A DNA stretch of 64,000 nt. Origin: Eubacteriales bacterium (GTDB taxonomy: Bacteria; Bacillota; Clostridia; Christensenellales; CAG-138). Numbering within the stretch: the stretch's first letter is position 1; each line of letters starts with the position of its first letter. Below are positions 18,274 through 25,848 of the stretch, piece by piece. Under the pieces are notes generated by a model. It made no database searches. It worked only from the letters and a program-made list of their open reading frames with translations, and was not told the origin of the DNA. The position numbers and the translations under genes are program-made. The stretch is from NCBI GenBank assembly GCA_028694155.1, contig JAQUTY010000002.1, positions 1 through 64,000 on the forward strand. The letters run 5' to 3'.

Positions 18274-19527
18274 ATGATAGAAAACATTCGAGAAGCATTT
18301 GACGGCATACGCTCACACAAGCTAAGAAGTTGCCTTACAATGCTGGGCATCATCATTGGCATTGCATCGCTGATTGCCATTTCGTCCACCATTATGGGTA
18401 CCAACGAACAGATTAAGGAGAACTTGATAGGTTCGGGAAACAACACCGTCACCATTCAGCTCTATCAGGGAGATTATCCCTTTGAGAGCGAATACTCAAC
18501 CTTGCCGGAGTATGTTCCAATACTGGGCACGGAGATACTCGATCAGATTAGCAAGGTGCCACAGATTGCAAAGGCGTCCGCCTACTACTCCCGTAATGCT
18601 TACGGGATAATTTGGGACGGTTCCAACGGATTGAGCCAAGGAACAATCTACGGCGTGGACAACAACTACCTTTCGGTGTACGGCTACGTCATTCGAGCAG
18701 GCAGAAACTTTGTCGATACTGATTTTTCGCAGTACCGCAAGGTAATTTTGATTGACAAGCAGGTGTCCGAGTCGCTGTTTTTAGGAGAGGACCCCATTGG
18801 AAAGACCGTTGAAATATCGGGAGAACCGTATGAGGTCATCGGAGAATTTACCCAGTCCACCGAGTTTTCACCTGTCATTTCGAGCATCGAGGACTACTAC
18901 ACCTATCACACCACAACGGGCGGAAAGGTGCTGATTCCTTACACAACGTGGCCGGTGCTGTTCAAGTATGACGATGTATTTTCCTTCGTCATTCAGGCGA
19001 CAGGAACAGACGATATGACAACGGCAGGTAAGCGTGCAGAAGACATTCTAAACGCAACCATCACCAACGAGTCCACAACCGTCAAGTATAAGAGCAAGAA
19101 TCTGCTTGAACAGGCAAAGGAATTGCAGGAGCTTTCGGGCGCAACAAACAGGCAGCTCATATTGGTCGCCTGCATCTCATTGCTGGTGGGCGGCATCGGC
19201 GTAATGAACATCATGCTTGTGTCCGTCACGGAGCGAACCCCTGAAATCGGACTTAAAAAGGCTCTTGGCGCAAGAAAACGCAAAATCTCCGCACAGTTTC
19301 TCATTGAGGCAGGTGTACTCACCTGCATCGGCGGCATATTGGGCGTAGTCGTTGGCGTAGGACTTGCCTATGTAATCTCAAAGGTGTCCTCTGTGCCAAT
19401 ATTTATCAGCGGCTACATTGTAACCGCAACGGTGATTTTCTCGTTTATCATAGGAATGTTCTTTGGCGCAGTCCCTGCCGTACAGGCATCAAGACTCAAC
19501 CCCATAGATGCGTTGAGAAGGGAATAA
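18274..19527 (+). CDS. MacB-like ABC permease (FtsX family)
   Basis: 417 aa with the typical MacB start MIENIREAFDGIRSHKLRSCLTMLGIIIGIAS, an N-terminal membrane helix, a roughly 230-residue extracellular domain and three C-terminal membrane helices. The family motif VTERTPEIGLKKALGARKRKI lies between the second and third helices. With the ATPase and two adaptors it should form an export pump for a peptide, lipid or antibiotic. AGGAGGGC precedes the start. Confidence 0.88.
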   Translation: MIENIREAFDGIRSHKLRSCLTMLGIIIGIASLIAISSTIMGTNEQIKENLIGSGNNTVTIQLYQGDYPFESEYSTLPEYVPILGTEILDQISKVPQIAKASAYYSRNAYGIIWDGSNGLSQGTIYGVDNNYLSVYGYVIRAGRNFVDTDFSQYRKVILIDKQVSESLFLGEDPIGKTVEISGEPYEVIGEFTQSTEFSPVISSIEDYYTYHTTTGGKVLIPYTTWPVLFKYDDVFSFVIQATGTDDMTTAGKRAEDILNATITNESTTVKYKSKNLLEQAKELQELSGATNRQLILVACISLLVGGIGVMNIMLVSVTERTPEIGLKKALGARKRKISAQFLIEAGVLTCIGGILGVVVGVGLAYVISKVSSVPIFISGYIVTATVIFSFIIGMFFGAVPAVQASRLNPIDALRRE

Positions 19528-19544
19528 TCACCTAGCAAAAACTA

Positions 19545-19582
19545 AACAGGGCTGCTGCAAGGGTATTGCGGCAGCCTTGTTT
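19545..19582 (+). terminator. Terminator of the export operon
   Basis: The stem AGGGCTGCTGC / GCGGCAGCCTT is followed by GTTTGAT, 18 bp after the permease stop. Confidence 0.7.
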
Positions 19583-19610
19583 GATATAGAAGCGTAATTT
19601 GTGTTTGGGT

Positions 19611-20561
19611 CTATCCAAGTGCTGAAATTCTTTTGTCGATTAAATCCGCAAGGGATTGCTTCATATCACACGGCATTAGGGATTCATCGCACATTTTTTG
19701 CAAAGCAGGTGACAAAGACACCAATCGCTCTATCATTTTTTCCGCCGCGGATTTTGGTATTTCACATCCATCCGCAAAGATAAGAAAATCTTTTCGACAA
19801 ATATTTGTTTTTTTGCCATTCATCGGCAGGGCGAATTGCTCCTCATCTTCAGGCATAATTATATTCACCGGGAGCAAATCATACGCAGGAGAAAGGCGAT
19901 AATTTTTCGAGCCCGTTTCTGTTTCAATCAGCGAAAAGTTTTTCAGATGCATATCGGAATTGCCCACAATGAACGAAAAGACAAGCCGGTAAAACAGTTC
20001 GGTCATATCAAGACCGGAAGCTGCGGAATACTGCTTGATAATCTTTCCGCATCGCTCATAAGAGCCTTTATACTTATCCTGTGTCAATCGCAAATCAAGC
20101 TGGCAGAAGTCCTCCATGGCAAGCATATCCGCACATGATTCATTTGTAAACACCCGGTCTATTCTTTTGGTGATGTACGCATATGAGTCTCCGATTTTCA
20201 CCAAAGCGTGAGGAACAGTCGCAATTTTGACCTTATCTGCCATACACATCACAAGCTGCTCTGCCTGCGGCAATGCCCGAAACTCCTTTACTTGCGGCTT
20301 TAGGATGTATCCTGTGGGATAATTTACAACCGTGAGTCTTGGATAAGCATTTTTTGAAAGATGCAGCGATAGCTTTTTCTGAACGCCGGGGACGGCATGA
20401 CCCTGATTGGTGCTTTTTTCTGCCAGCGTTTCCAATTCCGAATCGGTTATCTCAATTTTCGGGATTACACCAGTAGTAAAAAAACGCTTGATACAGGCTT
20501 TGTGCCAACCGTTGTTTTCACTATTGTCATTTAGCGGCTTTCCGCAACATAAGCAGTTCAT
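19611..20561 (-). CDS. hipT: HipT-like kinase toxin (HipA C-terminal domain)
   Basis: 316 aa. The N-terminus holds a CLCCGKPL cysteine motif, then a HipA-type kinase fold. It includes the Gly-rich loop HAVPGVQKKLSLHL, the catalytic loop GNSDMHLKNFSL (Asp and Asn in place) and a metal-binding YDLLP. Members phosphorylate aminoacyl-tRNA synthetases and halt growth. It lacks the N-terminal subdomain found in one-piece HipA, which is encoded separately just upstream, so this fits the three-gene HipBST arrangement. The usual autophosphorylated serine of the Gly-rich loop seems replaced (AVPG). The ATG at 20561 overlaps the hipS stop (ATGA); a longer frame would overlap hipS fully. Confidence 0.82.
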   Translation of the reverse strand: MNCLCCGKPLNDNSENNGWHKACIKRFFTTGVIPKIEITDSELETLAEKSTNQGHAVPGVQKKLSLHLSKNAYPRLTVVNYPTGYILKPQVKEFRALPQAEQLVMCMADKVKIATVPHALVKIGDSYAYITKRIDRVFTNESCADMLAMEDFCQLDLRLTQDKYKGSYERCGKIIKQYSAASGLDMTELFYRLVFSFIVGNSDMHLKNFSLIETETGSKNYRLSPAYDLLPVNIIMPEDEEQFALPMNGKKTNICRKDFLIFADGCEIPKSAAEKMIERLVSLSPALQKMCDESLMPCDMKQSLADLIDKRISALG

Positions 20562-20890
20562 ATCCTTTGCTCCCTTATGCTCACATTTCCAATAGTGTCC
20601 TTGCAGGCAACCAAAAGAAGTGCAAATCTGTCTTTGGAATCTATCTTCCAGTTGCGGCAGACGATATCTAAAAGCCACCCCTCGGGAATCAGCCCGTCAA
20701 AAAACGAAAACAGCGTTTTGGATGTATATGGTTCCTTGCGCACAGGTAAAGTCAACGAAACCGAGTGTGCATCACCACCTGATAAATAGGCTTTATCATA
20801 GGAAAAAGAATATCCTTCATCGGTTTGGCACAGCTCTCCGGCGTAGATATTATATACATAAACATACGCAGTTCTCAATATCACGGTCAT
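20558..20890 (-). CDS. hipS: HipS-like protein (HipA N-terminal subdomain)
   Basis: 110 aa, corresponding to the HipA N-terminal 'couple_hipA' domain: VYVYNIYAGELCQ, FSYDKAYL, VSLTLPVRKEPY and LFSFFDGLIPEGWLLD, then a TIGNVSI end. In characterised HipBST systems this small protein, not HipB, neutralises the HipT kinase. It overlaps hipB and hipT by four bases each (ATGA), so the three proteins are made together. Confidence 0.82.
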   Translation of the reverse strand: MTVILRTAYVYVYNIYAGELCQTDEGYSFSYDKAYLSGGDAHSVSLTLPVRKEPYTSKTLFSFFDGLIPEGWLLDIVCRNWKIDSKDRFALLLVACKDTIGNVSIREQRI

Positions 20891-21090
20891 TTCTGCTCCT
20901 TCTTGCCCGGAACGGCTTGTGCATCGAACATCGCCAGAGCGACATTCACTTTATCCATTCGCACGGTTTCTTTTCCTTGCTCCAGCTCACGCACAAAACG
21001 AAGTCCAAGTCCGGTTCTCATTGAAAATTCTTCCTGCGTCAGCCCTGCAGCTTTTCTGTTTGCTTTAATGAATTCGGCAATTCTATTCAT
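20887..21090 (-). CDS. hipB: HipB-like Xre antitoxin/repressor
   Basis: 67 aa with a helix-turn-helix of the Xre type (RKAAGLTQEEFSMRTGLGLRFVRELEQGK). The last residues, AQAVPGKKEQK, are short and charged. It should repress the operon by binding the palindromes upstream. AAAGGAGG precedes the ATG at 21090; an upstream in-frame start at 21159 lies before the -10 box and cannot be used from this promoter. Confidence 0.85.
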   Translation of the reverse strand: MNRIAEFIKANRKAAGLTQEEFSMRTGLGLRFVRELEQGKETVRMDKVNVALAMFDAQAVPGKKEQK

Positions 21091-21126
21091 AATCAGTATT
21101 GCCTCCTTTTTGATTATTATGCGTAT

Positions 21127-21233
21127 AATATACACCCCATCGGGTACAATGTCAAGCAATATCTATATATTTACACCCCATCGGGTATATAATATTAAAC
21201 TCAAAGAATATTACACCCGATAAGGTGTAATAT
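21127..21233 (-). promoter_or_regulatory. hipBST promoter with three operator copies
   Basis: The minus-strand promoter TTGACA (21150-21155), 17-bp spacer and TATATT (21127-21132) has an operator TACACCCCATCGGGTA (21131-21146) filling the spacer. A second identical copy is at 21172-21187. A third, near-perfect palindrome TTACACC-cgataa-GGTGTAA is at 21211-21230. Spacing suggests cooperative HipB dimers shutting the promoter. Confidence 0.85.
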
Positions 21234-21272
21234 TTCAGTTCAAACTGGCGAACACAGTTCGCCCCTACTTAC

Positions 21273-21929
21273 TTATTTGCTGAATTGCAGATTGGATAGC
21301 TCGGATACGGAGTTTAGGCAGATGCCTGAGATGGAGCGCATCCTTTGTGCAATCTTGGGCACGGTTGACGTCCAACCGGCGTAAGCAAAGTCAACGCCGC
21401 AGGTTTTGCACATTGTAAGACCGGGGAGCAGGTCGTCCACCATGAGAACCTCATCGGGGCGAAGGTCGTAGGTTCTGAGTATTTCAAGCATGGGGTACGG
21501 GTGCGGCTTGCGCTTGTCCTCGCCAAGCTCGTAGCCGAATATCAAATCGGGCATGACGGCGCAGTGCGCACGGTAGTCACGCATGATGTTTTTTGTTGAT
21601 GAGTGCGACACAACGCACAAAATTCCGCCCTCGGACTTCTGCCTCTCTGCCACCTGTGCTATGCCCTCATAGAAATCGGGAATGCGTGTTTCGATATACT
21701 TTTGCCATGTGCGAAACTCAAAATCGACCTCCTCCGGCGTGTAGTGGAGAATGTCGGTCAGGTAGCTGTGAAAGCCCGGATCGTAGCAATATTCAAGAAA
21801 TTCTTCGTATGTCAGCTTGATTTGGGGTCGCAAAATTGCCAGCGATTCCAAAAAGGAGGGGTAATTGATTGCAGGCGTACTTTTCACCACGGTATCGTCG
21901 TGATCGAGAACCAAGCACCTGTACTTCAT
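21273..21929 (-). CDS. HAD-superfamily hydrolase
   Basis: 218 aa. Motif I is LDHDDTVV (nucleophile Asp, with His in the middle position), motif II is VVSHSS, the lysine is in GEDKRKPHP, and motif IV is MVDDLLPG. It resembles phosphoglycolate-phosphatase-like HAD enzymes acting on small phosphoesters; the substrate is unknown. The ATG at 21929 has GGGAGG upstream, better placed than the ATG five codons earlier. Confidence 0.82.
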   Translation of the reverse strand: MKYRCLVLDHDDTVVKSTPAINYPSFLESLAILRPQIKLTYEEFLEYCYDPGFHSYLTDILHYTPEEVDFEFRTWQKYIETRIPDFYEGIAQVAERQKSEGGILCVVSHSSTKNIMRDYRAHCAVMPDLIFGYELGEDKRKPHPYPMLEILRTYDLRPDEVLMVDDLLPGLTMCKTCGVDFAYAGWTSTVPKIAQRMRSISGICLNSVSELSNLQFSK

Positions 21930-22010
21930 CGGCAAACCTCCCAAATAGATACATACATATTATCATACCAACCCATGGCTGACAAGAGAAAAGTGCGGAG
22001 CCATATGCCG

Positions 22011-22493
22011 TCAAGCCATGGAGGGCGCATCAACCGATTGCTCGGATTTTTGCAGCTCCATTATGTGACCCGTGGCAGGGAATGTTTCAAACCCCACCAA
22101 TTTACCCGATTTCGTTTCGGCAATTCTGAAGCCTACCTTTTGATACAGGTTTAATGCACGGTCATTTCCGACCAGCACTTCTAATCGGACAGTATTGCCA
22201 CATTCATAAATGGCAGAGCGCAGCAAGGTTTCGCCAATTTTTTGCCGCTGATAGCTTTGATCGACATATAGCCACGTTATTTCATCATTGGAGTAGGCAA
22301 CAAAGCCAACCACCTTGCCTTCAATCTCTGCAACCAGCAAAGTATTGTCAAACAAGCCCTCGTTGACATACGTTTGCTCCAGCGTGAGAAAAGCATCGGA
22401 CAGATTGGCGGAGGCCAGCTCGACCTTTCTTGCCACATCGTGTATTTCAGCTATTCTTTCAAAATCGTTTTGATTGTATGCCCGAATATTCAT
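22011..22493 (-). CDS. GNAT-family N-acetyltransferase
   Basis: 160 aa with the GNAT fold: VVGFVAYSNDEITWLYVDQSYQRQKIGETLLRSA holds the acetyl-CoA-binding Q-x-x-G-type turn (QRQKIG), followed by VRLEVLVGNDRALNLYQKVGF. The substrate is unknown. AAGGGG precedes the ATG. Downstream HAD and this gene run in the same direction. Confidence 0.85.
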   Translation of the reverse strand: MNIRAYNQNDFERIAEIHDVARKVELASANLSDAFLTLEQTYVNEGLFDNTLLVAEIEGKVVGFVAYSNDEITWLYVDQSYQRQKIGETLLRSAIYECGNTVRLEVLVGNDRALNLYQKVGFRIAETKSGKLVGFETFPATGHIMELQKSEQSVDAPSMA

Positions 22494-22784
22494 ATTATGT
22501 CCCCTTATACATTTTGTATCTAATATCCTACTATATCACATTCCTAGGCGGTGTAAACAGAAAATACCTTGCCAATGAAACAAAGGGGTTTTCTTTGGCA
22601 GAACGTCTAAACGGTGCGCAGATATGTTTGCTGGGCTTCTACTGTATGACTGTCAACAAATTGTTTGCTGCAAAAACTTTCATGGGATTTTATCCACGAT
22701 TCGGAATGAATCTTTGCAGCAGACAAAAGCATAGACTCGCTCACTTCAATAATCAAAACATTGACCTCCCATCATATGTGCAGT
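22494..22784. other. Intergenic region without a recognised gene
   Basis: This 291-bp stretch holds the upstream region of the GNAT gene. A plus-strand open frame crosses it but has no ribosome site or recognisable family. Nothing else was identified. Confidence 0.4.
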
Positions 22785-23128
22785 TTACTGACTCCCTTTT
22801 GCTGTTTTGCAGGAGGCGATTAACATACGGCGAATCGTTCCACATCGTGTTGTTAGTTCATCGCCAATATCTCTGTTCAGAATCCCTGACTTTATGTACA
22901 CGTCCAGCCAGTATTCTGTTTGGTAACACTCCTTTAGTGCGATTTGCAGCTTGGCAATAAAGTCAGGCTTGCTGTGCGCATAGTTGGCTTCATGGATGTT
23001 CGCCCCAATAGATGTGGCACTGCGCTCCAACTGATTCACGAGAGAATAATGCCCTTGATTGTATCTCATAGCTCGATAATTTTGACTGAAAAGTCGATTG
23101 ACAGTTCACGCAACTTCGATTCGGGCAT
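22785..23128 (-). pseudogene. Four-helix-bundle (S23/IVS-type) protein, frameshifted
   Basis: The family (23S rRNA intervening-sequence-type four-helix bundle) usually has about 120 residues. Here the start is MPESKLRELSIDFSVKIIEL from an ATG at 23128 with GGAAGG upstream, and it stops at a TGA near 23069. The rest continues in another frame from an overlapping ATG (ATGA): MRYNQGHYSLVNQLERSATS..., ending at 22785. The two pieces together match one family member, so a one-base frameshift is likely; coupled re-initiation at ATGA cannot be excluded. A second, intact member lies at 58228-58596. Confidence 0.7.
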
Positions 23129-23209
23129 ATAAACACCGCCTTCCTTACGCATAGTATACTGTATGGATTGCAGATGGGAAAGAAAAATTCCCTGCGGAAG
23201 TAAGATTTC

Positions 23210-23275
23210 CTACGGCAGACATTTCACATGGCGAAGCCATATTTCACTTGCAAAGCAAATATAACAAATGCCGCA
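23210..23275. repeat. Hairpin-string repeat
   Basis: Short palindromes with GAA or AA loops, ATGGC-gaa-GCCAT and TTGC-aa-AGCAA, are separated by ATTTCAC-type spacers. Similar tandem mini-hairpins occur at 190-257. No coding potential was seen. Confidence 0.5.
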
Positions 23276-23292
23276 AGAGATTTATTTCACTG

Positions 23293-23331
23293 AAAAACAC
23301 ACCTTTGTCCGATGGACAAAGGTGTGTTTTT
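23293..23331 (-). terminator. Terminator of tRNA-Glu
   Basis: A long perfect stem, AAAAACACACCTTTGTCC / GGACAAAGGTGTGTTTTT, immediately follows the tRNA on the minus strand. Confidence 0.9.
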
Positions 23332-23332
23332 C

Positions 23333-23408
23333 TGGTACCCGGTAGGGGAGTCGAACCCCTGTTACCGCCGTGAGAGGGCGGTGTCCTAGGCCACTAGACG
23401 AACCGAGC
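23333..23408 (-). tRNA. tRNA-Glu (CTC anticodon)
   Basis: A 76-nt cloverleaf: acceptor GCTCGGT / ACCGGGT, anticodon stem CCGCC/GGCGG with loop CTCTCAC giving anticodon CTC, and T-arm AGGGG-TTCGACT-CCCCT. The CCA end is encoded. Confidence 0.88.
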
Positions 23409-23424
23409 ATATCGCGCAAGGAAC

Positions 23425-23453
23425 ATATTATCGAAAAACTTTTGAGATGTCAA
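23425..23453 (-). promoter_or_regulatory. Promoter of tRNA-Glu
   Basis: Minus-strand TTGACA (23448-23453), 17-bp spacer and TAATAT (23425-23430). Confidence 0.85.
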
Positions 23454-23516
23454 GATGTTTTTCGTAATTTGCCTGATTTTTCTTTCTTTGATGCCGCCAC
23501 AACGCAAAGTCATTGC

Positions 23517-23545
23517 TTGACTTAGCGACACAATCACTATATAAT
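23517..23545 (+). promoter_or_regulatory. Promoter giving a probable leaderless mRNA
   Basis: TTGACT (23517-23522), 17-bp spacer and TATAAT (23540-23545). The ATG at 23554 is eight bases after the -10 box and no Shine-Dalgarno sequence fits between them. Confidence 0.7.
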
Positions 23546-23553
23546 CTGACAAT

Positions 23554-24114
23554 ATGAAACACAATGCGGAAATGAACGCCAGACGTTCAGCAATACTAAA
23601 AAAACTGACATACTCGGCGGTATGCCTTGCCATTGCGATGCTGCTGCCTCTGCTCACCGGACAGATACCCCAGGTGGGCAACGCCCTGTGCCCGATGCAC
23701 ATACCCGTATTTCTTTGCGGCTTCATATGCGGTTGGCCGTGGGGTGCGGTCGTGGGCTTCATTTCTCCGCTTCTTAGATATTTGATTTTCGGAATGCCGC
23801 CCATTTTTCCACAGGGCATATCCATGGCGTTCGAGCTTGCCGCCTACGGTGCGATTGCGGGCATGATGTACAAGCTCCTGCCAAAGAAAATTCCCTATAT
23901 ATACGTTTCCCTTATCTCGGCAATGGTGGTAGGCAGGCTGGTTTGGGGTGCAGTCAATTTCGTAATTGCAGGCTTGGGCTCAACCGCATTTCCGTTCTCG
24001 GCGTTTTTTGCAGGAGCCGTGGGCAACGCCGTGCCGGGAATAATTCTGCATATCGTGCTTATTCCGCCCATAATTATCGCCTTGCGAAAGGCGAAGCTGA
24101 TTTTGAATCAATAG
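23554..24114 (+). CDS. ECF-transporter S component
   Basis: 186 aa, six hydrophobic segments. It starts ILKKLTYSAVCLAIAMLLPLL and has MHIPVFLCGFICGWPWGAVVGFISPLLRYLIFG, typical of ECF substrate-binding (S) subunits. These bind a vitamin or other micronutrient in the membrane and work with shared EcfA/A'/T subunits, which are not in this window. The substrate is not evident. The ATG is so close to the -10 box that the mRNA is probably leaderless. Confidence 0.82.
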   Translation: MKHNAEMNARRSAILKKLTYSAVCLAIAMLLPLLTGQIPQVGNALCPMHIPVFLCGFICGWPWGAVVGFISPLLRYLIFGMPPIFPQGISMAFELAAYGAIAGMMYKLLPKKIPYIYVSLISAMVVGRLVWGAVNFVIAGLGSTAFPFSAFFAGAVGNAVPGIILHIVLIPPIIIALRKAKLILNQ

Positions 24115-24119
24115 AAAGT

Positions 24120-24155
24120 GACGCTTGCCCCCCAAAAGGCAAGCGTTTATTTTTG
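24120..24155 (+). terminator. Rho-independent terminator
   Basis: CGCTTGCC / GGCAAGCG stem with TTTATTTTT tail, directly after the ECF gene. Confidence 0.85.
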
Positions 24156-24230
24156 AGGAGCTATTTATGTTCTCCCCCCAACTTCAATAAAGAACTTGCG
24201 GACGGCTAATACGATTAAGTAATTCCCTAT

Positions 24231-25079
24231 TTATTTTTTTCTTTTATCATTTCCGTTGGTAAGCTTCTTCTGCTCCGCTTCCAGTTTCTTTACGCTTTTT
24301 ATAGGTGTAGGAAGATCTTCCGGCATTGTTCCGCCCAGTTCCGCTATAGTCTGTCTAACCTTGCTCCCCACCTCATAGTGCGTTCGATTGGCGTTCTCCT
24401 TGCCCTGAATGTTGTCCCTGCGCAGCTTTTCGTCCGTCTGAGTAGCGCGAAACAGGTTGGCTGCAAGTTCTGTGCTGCCCATGTTATCTAGTATGTCGTC
24501 CGTTGGCTTTAATCCTTTATTCTTTGCAATATCACGTTTGCATAGTCCGCCGTAAAGTCCCATATAACCATTGTTCTGGAATATAGCAAAATCAAGGTTC
24601 GTCTCAACGCCAGCGTTTTGAGCCGCCTCGGCAAGTGATTTGTTATGCTTCTTCATTTCCGAGCGTGTCGCTATGCGCTTCTGGTCTTCGCTAAGCTGCT
24701 CGTAATCGTCAATAAGCTCTTGCTGTCGTGTTTTTACAGCAAAATAAGTCTTTCCTAGAGCAATTACTTCTTTGCTTTCGTCCGCACTCATCACAATGAG
24801 ATAACAGGCGTAGCGAGATAACATATAGCTATCCATTTCTCGTATCGCTCCGCTTCCAATGCCAACCATCTCGCTCACTAGAGCGAAATGGTCTTTGACG
24901 GAGTTTCCGCTTTTCTCACAAGCGGTCATGGCTTTTTGAATTACCGGCAAAAATTTGTTGTATTCAGTGTAGTGCAGCGCTTTGCGCAGTTCTCGCGCAT
25001 ACCAAAACTCAGTGCCATCACTTGTACAATGTTTGATGGCTTCAAATGTATCCTCGCCGTATTTTTCGATATCCGGCAT
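24231..25079 (-). CDS. dinD: DinD-like protein
   Basis: 282 aa. It matches DNA-damage-inducible protein D: an N-terminal Bro-N-like part FEAIKHCTSDGTEFWYARELRKALHYTEYNKF, then QKRIATRSEMKKHNKSLAEAAQNAGV, YMGLYGGLCKRDIAKNKGL and ELAANLFRATQTDEKLRRDN. In E. coli, DinD is SOS-induced and inhibits RecA filaments. GGAGGA precedes the ATG. No clear SOS box was identified. Often found in accessory DNA. Confidence 0.85.
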   Translation of the reverse strand: MPDIEKYGEDTFEAIKHCTSDGTEFWYARELRKALHYTEYNKFLPVIQKAMTACEKSGNSVKDHFALVSEMVGIGSGAIREMDSYMLSRYACYLIVMSADESKEVIALGKTYFAVKTRQQELIDDYEQLSEDQKRIATRSEMKKHNKSLAEAAQNAGVETNLDFAIFQNNGYMGLYGGLCKRDIAKNKGLKPTDDILDNMGSTELAANLFRATQTDEKLRRDNIQGKENANRTHYEVGSKVRQTIAELGGTMPEDLPTPIKSVKKLEAEQKKLTNGNDKRKK

Positions 25080-25081
25080 TC

Positions 25082-25175
25082 GTCAATCCTCCTTCAAAAT
25101 CGGTTCACTAGCACCCTGAACATCGCCTGCAGAGCATCCCAACAGTACACACACAATAAGCAGTAATAGATAAGC
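25082..25175 (-). other. Possible remnant of a small lipoprotein
   Basis: The minus strand just before dinD reads as a lipoprotein-type signal, KAYLLLLIVCVLLGC with a lipobox LLGC, then about 15 residues to a stop that overlaps the dinD ribosome site. No start codon lies in frame before an upstream stop, so it is a broken gene or chance. Confidence 0.25.
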
Positions 25176-25371
25176 TTTTGTCTTAGTGCGTTCCCACTCT
25201 AATTATCTGCAATAATAATGCCACAAGAAAGTGTACTAGTCAATAACCGATGCAAATTGTAGTCGATTATTGAAGAATTATCGTCAGAAAGGCACGGGGA
25301 AAAACAATTATTGCTATATTAAGGTTATGAACGCAGCAATTACGAAAACAACGTTCTTTATCGTGCTGAAT

Positions 25372-25848
25372 TTATTTATGGTAAGTCTCGCCACTCAATA
25401 TTTTGAAGCTGCGATAGAGCTGTTCGAGCAGGAACAGGCGAGCGATGCGGTGTGGCAGGGTGAGATTTGACAGACTGAGCTTTGCGTTTGCCCGTGCAAT
25501 GACCGCAGGGGACAAGCCAAGTGAACCGCCGATTACAAAGGCAAGGCTTTTGCCCTCGTCACGATAGCGTCCGATTTGTGACGCCAGCTTCTCCGAGGTT
25601 GGTGCGGCACCATCGAGCGTGAGCGCAACCAGATAATCCTTAGGGTCGAGCTTTGAGAGCAGGCGTTGACCCTCTTTTTCCTTGACCTGTTCCTCCTGCG
25701 CACTTGAAAGCGAGTCGGCTGCCTTTTCATCAGGCACTTCAATTATCTGCAAAGTACAAAATCTTGACAGACGCTTGCAAAACTCATCGCAGGCGTCCTC
25801 AAAGTATCGCTCCTTCAGTTTTCCAACGCAGAGCAGCTTGATATTCAT
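25372..25848 (-). CDS. rlmH: 23S rRNA (pseudouridine1915-N3)-methyltransferase RlmH
   Basis: 158 aa, normal size. MNIKLLCVGKLKERYFEDACDEF at the N-terminus, the SPOUT-knot motif FVIGGSLGLSPAV, and the highly conserved end PHRIARLFLLEQLYRSFKILSGETYHK. It methylates pseudouridine 1915 in helix 69 of 23S rRNA on 70S ribosomes. Overlaps the MBL-fold gene by four bases (ATGA). This is a core gene, often next to the yycJ/walJ gene as here. Confidence 0.95.
   Translation of the reverse strand: MNIKLLCVGKLKERYFEDACDEFCKRLSRFCTLQIIEVPDEKAADSLSSAQEEQVKEKEGQRLLSKLDPKDYLVALTLDGAAPTSEKLASQIGRYRDEGKSLAFVIGGSLGLSPAVIARANAKLSLSNLTLPHRIARLFLLEQLYRSFKILSGETYHK

Noticed and set aside
22430..22960. Plus-strand open frame of 176 codons
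   Set aside because: It starts inside the GNAT gene on the other strand and runs into the four-helix-bundle gene; no family or ribosome site was recognised.
25082..25371. Possible origin or attachment site in the AT-rich region before dinD
   Set aside because: No DnaA-box cluster, iterons or tRNA end were found.
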